From: Candidatus Aquitaenariimonas noxiae
GTDB lineage: Bacteria; Omnitrophota; Gorgyraeia; Aquitaenariimonadales; Aquitaenariimonadaceae
Reading direction: 5' to 3'
Length of the DNA stretch: 35,046 nucleotides
Assembly (NCBI GenBank): GCA_002780005.1
Contig: PEWV01000062.1
Location: 1 to 35,046, forward strand
How positions within the stretch are numbered: position 1 is the stretch's first letter; each line of letters starts with the position of its first letter. Below, piece after piece: positions 17,002 through 23,100 of this stretch. Under the pieces are notes generated by a model that was not told where the DNA came from, did not search any database, and was given only the letters and a program-made list of their open reading frames with translations. The translations under genes were made by a program, and so were the position numbers.

Positions 17002-17901
17002 GTGAGCGTACTCGTAGTTGGTTCCATGGCTTTAGACTCGGTAGAGACACCCTTTGGAAAGCGCGACGATATACTCGGGGGCTCAGCCACATATTTTTCG
17101 CTTAGTGCCCGCTTTTTTGCAAGGGTTAGCCTGGTAGCGGTGGTGGGTCAGGATTTTCCAAGGAAGCACATCAAGCTCCTGGAAAATCATGATATAAACA
17201 TCGAAGGCCTTAAGGTAGAAACTGGGAAGACTTTCAGATGGGGAGGCAAGTACGGGTATGATTTGAATGTAGCCAATACCATATACACCCATCTTAACGT
17301 GTTTGAGACTTTTTCTCCGGAGATCCCCTCCAGCTATAAGGACATAAAATATGTGTTCCTGGCCAATATAGATCCGGATTTACAACAGAAAGTTTTGAGC
17401 CAGATGCGGAACCCCAAGTTAGTCGCCTGCGATACGATGAATTATTGGATAGAGAATAAGCGCAAGCCGCTTCTCGACCTGATCAAGTCGGTCGATATCC
17501 TTTTCTTAAACGATGGAGAGGCCAGGGAGCTTACAGGCGAGTTAAATCTGTTAAAAGCCATTTCCTGGATTTTTAAACGCGGGCCCAAGATGGTAGTGAT
17601 AAAAAAAGGCGAGCACGGGTCTATATTTGCCACAAAAGACTTCACCTTTTGCATCCCGGCATTTCCTATAGAAGATATTTATGATCCTACAGGTGCAGGC
17701 GATACCTTTGCCGGCGGTTTTTTAGGATGCTTAAATAAATATAACAAAATTACCGAAGGAACGCTAAGGAAGGCCGTAGCTTACGGGACAATAATGGCGT
17801 CTTTTGCAGTAGAAAGCTTCGGACCGGAACGGTTACTTAAATTGACGAATAAGGAAGTAGAATCCCGGTATAGAGATTTTCAAAGATTGACAAGGTTTTA
17901 G
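17002..17901 (+). CDS. PfkB family carbohydrate/nucleoside kinase
   Basis: A ribokinase-fold kinase of about 299 residues. The N-terminal glycine pair motif reads ILGGSATYFSLSARFF, and the C-terminal PfkB signature is DIYDPTGAGDTFAGGFLG, with the catalytic Asp in GAGD. The substrate is not decided by sequence: it could be a sugar or nucleoside, and since HMP kinases share this fold and thiC lies directly upstream, a pyrimidine substrate cannot be excluded. The frame is open from a TTG at 16993, but AAGGAGG (16985-16991) is 1 nt from the TTG and 10 nt from the GTG at 17002, so I use the GTG. Confidence 0.85.
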   Translation: MSVLVVGSMALDSVETPFGKRDDILGGSATYFSLSARFFARVSLVAVVGQDFPRKHIKLLENHDINIEGLKVETGKTFRWGGKYGYDLNVANTIYTHLNVFETFSPEIPSSYKDIKYVFLANIDPDLQQKVLSQMRNPKLVACDTMNYWIENKRKPLLDLIKSVDILFLNDGEARELTGELNLLKAISWIFKRGPKMVVIKKGEHGSIFATKDFTFCIPAFPIEDIYDPTGAGDTFAGGFLGCLNKYNKITEGTLRKAVAYGTIMASFAVESFGPERLLKLTNKEVESRYRDFQRLTRF

Positions 17902-17904
17902 TTC

Positions 17905-17910
17905 TATAAT
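17905..17910 (+). promoter_or_regulatory. possible -10 element for tRNA-Gly
   Basis: A perfect TATAAT lies 12 nt before the mature tRNA. A TTGACA at 17887-17892 is only 12 bp upstream of it, too close to act as its -35 in the usual geometry. The element may work with a poor -35, or the tRNA may be made as part of the pfkB transcript. Confidence 0.35.
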
Positions 17911-17922
17911 AAGTTTTTGACA

Positions 17923-17996
17923 GCGGGTGTAATTCAATGGTAGAATATCAGCTTCCCAAGCTGACTGCGTGGGTTCGATTCCCATCACCCGCTCCA
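17923..17996 (+). tRNA. tRNA-Gly (anticodon CCC)
   Basis: A complete cloverleaf can be drawn by eye. The acceptor GCGGGTG pairs with CACCCGC, the D arm is ATTC/GAAT around AATGGTA, and the anticodon stem TCAGC/GCTGA encloses the loop TTCCCAA with anticodon CCC, which reads GGG. The T arm GTGGG/CCCAT encloses TTCGATT, and the discriminator T is followed by an encoded CCA (17994-17996). The length is 74 nt including CCA. The 3' flank is unusual and is described separately. Confidence 0.95.
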
Positions 17997-18044
17997 GTGA
18001 ATGGGAATAAAGTGCAGGGAATCGAAGTGAACGAGCGCCGAGCG
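17976..18044 (+). repeat. 69-bp direct repeat, copy 1 (tRNA-Gly 3' end plus tail)
   Basis: This segment is identical over 69 nt to 18150-18218. It begins in the T loop of tRNA-Gly, includes the 3' acceptor strand and CCA, and continues about 48 nt downstream. It holds two inverted repeats against the tRNA itself: ATTCCCAT (17978-17985) with ATGGGAAT (18001-18008), and TTCGATTCCC (17974-17983) with GGGAATCGAA (18017-18026). Confidence 0.9.
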
Positions 18045-18114
18045 AATAGCGAGGAAAAGCGCATACATGCAATTTCGCAGAAGTTAGCGTCAGCGAGTGA
18101 GCGGCCGACCCGAA

Positions 18115-18142
18115 CACCCTGGCGAACGTAGTGAGCCGGGTG
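18115..18142 (+). repeat. hairpin in the tRNA-Gly tail region
   Basis: CACCC-T-GGC (18115-18123) can pair with GCCGGGTG (18135-18142) around an 11-nt loop, an 8-bp stem with one bulged T. No T run follows, so it does not look like an intrinsic terminator. Between 17997 and 18262 there is no credible gene: the stretch holds this hairpin, the two 69-bp repeats and several degenerate AGTGA/GAGCG-rich short words. Confidence 0.5.
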
Positions 18143-18149
18143 AGGGCGC

Positions 18150-18218
18150 CGATTCCCATCACCCGCTCCAGTGAATGGGAATAAAGTGCAGGGAATCGAA
18201 GTGAACGAGCGCCGAGCG
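18150..18218 (+). repeat. 69-bp direct repeat, copy 2 (tRNA fragment)
   Basis: An exact second copy of 17976-18044, displaced by 174 bp. It carries only the last 21 nt of the tRNA, including CCA, so it is not a functional tRNA. The copies diverge after their shared end but both run into a similar GCGAGGAAAA word. Confidence 0.9.
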
Positions 18219-18262
18219 GACGCGAGGAAAAACCCGCCTGCGCTAGAAGAAATTTATATTTT

Positions 18263-18934
18263 ATGAAAGTTTATTTGAACGCAATAATATATTTTTTAAC
18301 CACATATATCTTAATAGCGCTTTCAGGCTGCGCGACAACTTCGGGAACAACCATATCTGCTCCGCCAGGAGTCCCCGGAATCTACCACCAGATACAAAGA
18401 AATGAGACCCTGTGGTGCATTTCCCAACAATATGGCATAGATATGAAGGAGATTATGAAGGTAAACAAGCTTAGGGATGCTACAAACGTTAAGGCAGGCC
18501 AGTTGATTTTAATCCCGTCTATCAGACAAAGATCGCAAAGCGCTCATCTGTTCACAAAAGGAGAATCGTTTATATGGCCTGTCAGGGGAGAGATTATCTC
18601 ATCCTTTGGTTTGTTGGTTGATGGCGCGAAAAACAAGGGGATAGATATAGCCGCCCAGGAAGGTGCTAACGTTATTGCGGCGCGAAGTGGCACAGTCAGT
18701 TTTTGTGACGATAAAGTCAAAGGATTCGGCAAAACTATAATCTTAGATCACAACGATGGGTATTCTACGGTATATGCATATAACTCGGATATTTTGGTTA
18801 AACCCGGCGATTACGTCAACAGGGGTAATACAATAGCGAAGATAGGTAGGACGGGGCGCGCGAAGGCTGCGTCATTGCACTTTGAAATAAGAAAAAAGCA
18901 TAAGCCAGAGAACCCGTCTTATTTTCTTCCTTAA
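18263..18934 (+). CDS. NlpD-like lipoprotein: LysM plus degenerate M23 (LytM) domain
   Basis: A 223-residue lipoprotein with signal peptide and lipobox LSGC (Cys23), one LysM peptidoglycan-binding domain (about 40-86, YHQIQRNETLWCISQQYGI) and a C-terminal M23/LytM domain (about 103-221). The metal site is broken: the His of the HxGxD motif is Asn124 (NKGID), the first His of HxH is Ser204 (SLHFE), and the usual YAH is YAY. Asp128 and His206 remain. Lipoprotein, LysM and inactive LytM in this order is the arrangement of NlpD, which activates cell-wall amidases at division, so a regulator rather than a hydrolase is predicted. No clear Shine-Dalgarno precedes the ATG. Confidence 0.85.
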   Translation: MKVYLNAIIYFLTTYILIALSGCATTSGTTISAPPGVPGIYHQIQRNETLWCISQQYGIDMKEIMKVNKLRDATNVKAGQLILIPSIRQRSQSAHLFTKGESFIWPVRGEIISSFGLLVDGAKNKGIDIAAQEGANVIAARSGTVSFCDDKVKGFGKTIILDHNDGYSTVYAYNSDILVKPGDYVNRGNTIAKIGRTGRAKAASLHFEIRKKHKPENPSYFLP

Positions 18935-18952
18935 AAATAGTTATAACATAAC

Positions 18953-20578
18953 ATGCCAGAAGAAAAGATTATCACAAAAGAATTTTTTGGAAGGACAGAG
19001 GTCCTGTCATTATTAGACAAAAGGGTGCTGGCCTTAAAAGATGGCTTCAGGCAAAATATAGCCATAACCGGCCAGCGCCTGGCAGGCAAAACGCATCTTC
19101 TCCACAATTTTCTCGATAGACTGAAAGACCCTTCAGTATTGCCTATATATATCGAAGCGATCGGCGAACCCTTCGAGACGTTTGCCGTGCGGTTCATGGG
19201 CACGCTATTATATGCATTCCTTAAAATAAAAAAAGAAGAAGCCCGCGAAGATTTCGAATATCTTATAGAAGCTTCCAGGAAATATTTGCCTCAAACGGTT
19301 AAAACCATGCTGGAAATAAAATGCCATCTCAGCAAAAGAGATTTTAATAAAGCATACTTTGACATTTTAAACCTCACATCCATAGTTAAGAAGGAAGCCG
19401 GGGTGAGATGTGTCGTGATTTTCGATGAATTTCAAAACTTAAGCCTTCTGGGCTTGAAGGAACCATTCAAATATTTTGGCAAAGTAATAATGATCCAAAA
19501 AGATACTATGTATATAATTTCAAGCTCCGATAAATCGGCTATAAAGCGCATATTGTCGGAGGAATTATCTTTACTATTCGGAAATTTTGAGATAGTAGAA
19601 CTTAAAGGCTTTGATTTTAATTCCAGTAAGGAATTTTTAGATAAGAAGCTTATAACTTTTACCCTGAATAATGATTTAAAAAGCTTTCTGATCACACTTA
19701 CCGATGGAAATCCGTTTTATATGGATCTTTTGTGCTCCAAGCTGCGCGAATTAGCTATAATTTCGTCTACGAATAATTTAACTACGGATCTTACAGTTAA
19801 TGCTATAGAAGACCTATTTTTCAATCCAAAGGGAACCGCAAATCAATATTTTTCCAATTTGATTAATAATATAGGCTTAAATACTGCTACCATAGACGTG
19901 CTCGTAACGATTGCCAAGGGAGTTCATACGTTAAAGGGCGTAAAAGAGGCATTAAAAATAACTCTAACAGATGCGTCTGGAAGGTTAAAAAAACTGATCG
20001 AGTTAAATATAATATTAAAAAACGGCTCATTTTATTTCTTTGCCGATAAGGGATTTCTATTTTGGATTAAAGAAGTTTATAACAGAAAGCAAACTAGTCT
20101 TATATCAAGTGCCATTATACGCTCCGAACAATTTAAATCAAATATGCACTCGTATATTGACAAATTCGTATTTGAATTGAGAAAAGACTTCACACAAAGG
20201 GTTTCCGAGCTTTTCACAAAGTTTAATGATGAAATAGTCGAAGCTGATACCAAGAAACACAGGCTTCCCAAATTTAAAAAAGTGGACTTCATAAAATTGA
20301 ATAAAAGCAGTTCATTATTATTGGCGTATAAGCAAAACAAACTATGGGCATGTTTTTTAAAAGAAGGCACTATGCTCGAGGACGATATCAGATTTTTTGT
20401 AGGATATATAAAACAGTCAAAACTAATGATCGCGAATAAAATATTAATAGCGATGGACGGGATCGATATAAATGCCGCGTTAATCGCTAAAGAGAATAAG
20501 ATATGGATTTGGAACCTAAAAAATCTTAATATCGTGATGGATGTGTATAATCAAGACAAAATAATAAGGTACAGATAG
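18953..20578 (+). CDS. AAA/STAND-like ATPase with C-terminal uncharacterised domain
   Basis: A 541-residue ATPase resembling the archaeal-type ATPase (PF01637-like) family. It begins FFGRTEVLSLLDKRV, the N-terminal recognition box of this group. Walker A is GQRLAGKT (residues 40-47) and Walker B is CVVIFDEF with Asp158-Glu159. A sensor-like ISSSDKS follows. A winged-helix-like segment (about 310-365) includes ALKITLTDASGRLKKLIELNI. The C-terminal region (about 385-541) may be the degenerate nuclease-like part often found in such proteins, but I cannot confirm catalytic residues. Function unknown. The next gene starts 3 nt downstream. Confidence 0.75.
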   Translation: MPEEKIITKEFFGRTEVLSLLDKRVLALKDGFRQNIAITGQRLAGKTHLLHNFLDRLKDPSVLPIYIEAIGEPFETFAVRFMGTLLYAFLKIKKEEAREDFEYLIEASRKYLPQTVKTMLEIKCHLSKRDFNKAYFDILNLTSIVKKEAGVRCVVIFDEFQNLSLLGLKEPFKYFGKVIMIQKDTMYIISSSDKSAIKRILSEELSLLFGNFEIVELKGFDFNSSKEFLDKKLITFTLNNDLKSFLITLTDGNPFYMDLLCSKLRELAIISSTNNLTTDLTVNAIEDLFFNPKGTANQYFSNLINNIGLNTATIDVLVTIAKGVHTLKGVKEALKITLTDASGRLKKLIELNIILKNGSFYFFADKGFLFWIKEVYNRKQTSLISSAIIRSEQFKSNMHSYIDKFVFELRKDFTQRVSELFTKFNDEIVEADTKKHRLPKFKKVDFIKLNKSSSLLLAYKQNKLWACFLKEGTMLEDDIRFFVGYIKQSKLMIANKILIAMDGIDINAALIAKENKIWIWNLKNLNIVMDVYNQDKIIRYR

Positions 20579-20581
20579 AAC

Positions 20582-21064
20582 ATGAGAGTGGGTGTCATTT
20601 CGGATACGCATATGCCAAAAGCAGCCGATACTCTGCCGGAAGCTATTTATAAAGATTTTAAAGGAGTGGATCTTATACTCCACGCAGGAGACCTGACCGA
20701 ACTAAGCCTTTTAGATGAGCTTAATAAGATAGCCCCTACAGAAGCCGTTTCAGGCAATATGGATTCGTGGAAGGTGTGCAATAAGCTTCCTACGAAAAAG
20801 GTAGTGAAGGCCTTGAATTTCAAGATAGGCTTGATACACGGCTGGGGCGCGCCCGATAAGATAACAGATGTCATAAGCAAAGAGTTTGATGATGTGGATG
20901 TGATTGTATTTGGGCATTCCCACGAACCTATGAATGAAAAAATAGGAAAAATATTATACTTCAACCCAGGGAGTCCGACTGATAAAGTCTTCGCCCCTTA
21001 TAATTCTTATGGCATATTGGATATAGATAAGACAGTAAAAGGAAAAATTATAAAACTTAATTAA
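20582..21064 (+). CDS. YfcE/MJ0936-type metallophosphoesterase
   Basis: A 160-residue calcineurin-like phosphodiesterase. All the metal-binding blocks are present: DTH (Asp8, His10), GD (Asp37), GNMD (Asn59), the mid-domain His86 in LIHGWG, and GHSH (His112, His114). The family hydrolyses phosphodiester or phosphomonoester substrates in vitro with Mn or Ni, and cellular substrates are generally unknown. It is 3 nt after the ATPase gene and 5 nt before the ThyA-family gene, so an operon is likely. Confidence 0.9.
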   Translation: MRVGVISDTHMPKAADTLPEAIYKDFKGVDLILHAGDLTELSLLDELNKIAPTEAVSGNMDSWKVCNKLPTKKVVKALNFKIGLIHGWGAPDKITDVISKEFDDVDVIVFGHSHEPMNEKIGKILYFNPGSPTDKVFAPYNSYGILDIDKTVKGKIIKLN

Positions 21065-21069
21065 TAAAT

Positions 21070-21885
21070 ATGAAAAAAGACATACCCATATTTAAAATAG
21101 AAGGCAAAACGCTTCCGGAGGTGTGGGAGAAGGCTGTTGTAGAGGTCTGGAATAGCGGCATAGATATAAAAACCGAATACGACAAAAAAGAAGATCCGCC
21201 TAGCAAAGACGCTACAATGATAATGGTGGTCAATGAACCTATGTCCGAACCAAGGATACACAGGGCCTTTCCTGGAGGCCTAGAAGACCTTGAAATATAT
21301 AGGCAGGAAGTGGTAGATGGGATCCACGATCACTGGATAAAACCCGAAGAGGGCAAATGGACCTACACGTATCATAAGAGACTTTTTGAATACGATATAG
21401 AAGGGGAGAACATAAAGCAGGTAGATTATATAATCAACAAACTTTCAGAAGTGCCTTACTCCAGAAGAGCCCAGGCCATAACATGGAATCCCAAGCTTGA
21501 CATACCGACAGAAGACCCGCCGTGCCTGCAAAGAATATGGTGCCGCCTAATAAAAGACGGAAGCGATTTTAGGTTGAACATGAATACCCATTGGCGCTCA
21601 AGGGACGCTTATAAGGCCAGTTTTATGAACATATTTGCCCTAACGGATTTGCAAAGGTTCATAGCGGACAGCATCGCCTTGCGTATTAAAAAAAAGGTGG
21701 AGGTGGGAAGGTATGTCGATATCACCGACAGCTTCCATATATACGGAAGCTATAAAGTCGAATTCGAAAATTTCTTAGAGACCATCAAGAAAAGGAGCTT
21801 TGAAGAAAGGACTTGGGATACCGAATTTGCGAGACCATTTTTTGAAGATGCAAAAAAGAAAATCCTATCAGAAAAAAACAAATGA
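21070..21885 (+). CDS. thymidylate synthase family protein
   Basis: A 271-residue protein of the ThyA fold. The nucleophile cysteine is in DPPCLQ (Cys152), where classical ThyA has PCH. The phosphate and dUMP-binding signature is RSRDAYKASFMNIFAL, with Arg177, Asp180 and Asn187 (E. coli Asn177, the residue that selects dUMP rather than dCMP). The His-x-Tyr pair is in DSFHIYGSY (His222, Tyr224). The canonical C-terminal folate-closing segment is not recognisable. It looks closer to the methanogen-type enzymes than to E. coli ThyA. The most likely activity is dTMP synthesis, but a hydroxymethylase is possible. It overlaps the dGTPase gene. Confidence 0.85.
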   Translation: MKKDIPIFKIEGKTLPEVWEKAVVEVWNSGIDIKTEYDKKEDPPSKDATMIMVVNEPMSEPRIHRAFPGGLEDLEIYRQEVVDGIHDHWIKPEEGKWTYTYHKRLFEYDIEGENIKQVDYIINKLSEVPYSRRAQAITWNPKLDIPTEDPPCLQRIWCRLIKDGSDFRLNMNTHWRSRDAYKASFMNIFALTDLQRFIADSIALRIKKKVEVGRYVDITDSFHIYGSYKVEFENFLETIKKRSFEERTWDTEFARPFFEDAKKKILSEKNK

Positions 21886-23044
21886 TGCATTTACGCGTAG
21901 AGATTTAGAAAGAAGAGAAGAAGAAACGCTCGCTTCCTACGCCATGAAGAGTAAAGACTCAAAAGGGCGGACCCACAAGGAGGAAGAGCATGAATATAGG
22001 ACATGCTATCAAAGAGATAAAGACCGCATAATACATTCGACCGCCTTCAGAAGGTTGGAATATAAAACTCAAGTATTTGTGAATTACGAAGGCGATCATT
22101 ACAGGACCCGCCTCACACACACCCTAGAAGTAGCTCAAATAGCCAGGACGATCGCGCGAATTCTTCGGCTAAATGAAGATTTGACCGAAGCGATAGCGCT
22201 CGCGCATGATTTGGGGCATACCCCGTTCGGCCATTCGGGAGAAGATGTTTTGAACCGCATAATGAAGCGCTACGGAGGTTTTAATCACAACGTTCAAGGG
22301 GTAAGGGTTGTGGACATTTTAGAAGATAAGTATCCGCAGTTCCCGGGATTAAATCTGACATATGAGGTGAGGGAAGGTATAATAAAGCATAAAACGCTTT
22401 TTGACCAGTTGTCCGTGCCGGTCCCTTTCAAGAAAAAAGAGCCGCCGCTTTTGGAGGCGCAGGTTGTAGACGTAGCGGATGAAATAGCTTACGATAACCA
22501 TGACTTGGATGACGGCCTGGCCAGTGGGCTTATAAATGAAAAAACATTAATTAAAGAAATTAAAATGTGGAACGATGTCTACCAGAAGGTGGAATCAAAT
22601 TTTCCGAAGGCCAGTCATCAGATCAAGAGATCGCAGGCCATACGCTTCCTTATAAATGCCCAGGTTATGGATGTGATTATCGAGGCGTCAAGAAACATAA
22701 AAAGGTGCCATTTGCAATCTCCGAGCGATGTGCGAAAGGTGCCCGAAAGGCTCGTAAGATTCAGCAAGAATATGAAAAACATCAAAAAGCCTTTGAGAAA
22801 ATTTTTGCTTGATAAATTATATCACCATTACAGAGTGGTAAGAATGTCAAATAAGGCAGATCGTTTTATTAGCGAATTATTCAAAATATATTTAGACAAA
22901 CCAGAACAGCTTCCTCCGACGACCCACGCCAGGCTCAAGAATGAGGCAACGCATAGGGTTATATGTGATTATATTGCAGGCATGACAGACCGGTACGCGT
23001 TGGACGAGTACAAAAAGCTCTTTGAGCCTTATGAGAAGGTTTAA
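21848..23044 (+). CDS. dGTPase-like HD-domain dNTP triphosphohydrolase
   Basis: A 398-residue HD hydrolase of the dGTPase family, which cleaves dNTPs to nucleoside and triphosphate. The N-terminus has LASYAMKSKDSKGR and the family block RDRIIHSTAFRRLEYKTQVF in slightly varied form. HD metal residues are His91 (RLTHTLEV) and His120-Asp121 in the block LAHDLGHTPFGHSGE. The open frame extends to a TTG at 21800, but that codon is 2 nt from its AAGGAG, so the ATG at 21848 is preferred, although it overlaps the ThyA-like gene by 38 bp and lacks a clear ribosome site. Nucleotide specificity is not predictable. Confidence 0.9.
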   Translation: MQKRKSYQKKTNDAFTRRDLERREEETLASYAMKSKDSKGRTHKEEEHEYRTCYQRDKDRIIHSTAFRRLEYKTQVFVNYEGDHYRTRLTHTLEVAQIARTIARILRLNEDLTEAIALAHDLGHTPFGHSGEDVLNRIMKRYGGFNHNVQGVRVVDILEDKYPQFPGLNLTYEVREGIIKHKTLFDQLSVPVPFKKKEPPLLEAQVVDVADEIAYDNHDLDDGLASGLINEKTLIKEIKMWNDVYQKVESNFPKASHQIKRSQAIRFLINAQVMDVIIEASRNIKRCHLQSPSDVRKVPERLVRFSKNMKNIKKPLRKFLLDKLYHHYRVVRMSNKADRFISELFKIYLDKPEQLPPTTHARLKNEATHRVICDYIAGMTDRYALDEYKKLFEPYEKV

Positions 23045-23051
23045 CGTTTCG

Positions 23052-23080
23052 TTGACAAATGACGCATTAAAGAATATAAT
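23052..23080 (+). promoter_or_regulatory. sigma70-type promoter upstream of the HD-GYP gene
   Basis: A perfect TTGACA (23052-23057) and a perfect TATAAT (23075-23080) are separated by 17 bp. The start of transcription is predicted near 23087, only about 14 nt before the ATG at 23101, and there is no good Shine-Dalgarno in that short leader. It begins right after the dGTPase stop and probably drives the run of genes to 28923. Confidence 0.78.
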
Positions 23081-23100
23081 TAGCTCAAAACGGATACAAC

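Noticed and set aside
17887-17910. TTGACA and TATAAT as a full promoter before tRNA-Gly
   Set aside because: Each box is perfect, but the 12-bp spacer is too short for a normal sigma70 promoter; only the -10 is kept, at low confidence.
17937-18131. Plus-strand 64-codon open frame starting inside tRNA-Gly
   Set aside because: It begins in the tRNA and continues through repeat sequence; no ribosome site or family resemblance.
17833-18162. Minus-strand open frame across tRNA-Gly with the words MGIEPT and LPLNYTR
   Set aside because: This is the well-known false protein read from the antisense of tRNA genes; it lies over a perfect cloverleaf.
17976-18218. Integration attachment sites (attL/attR) formed by the tRNA 3' end repeat
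   Set aside because: The two copies are only 174 bp apart with no integrase or cargo between them, so a mobile island is not supported.
22567-22812. Plus-strand 81-codon frame inside the dGTPase-like gene
   Set aside because: It is a frame-shifted shadow of the HD-protein coding sequence, with no start signal of its own.
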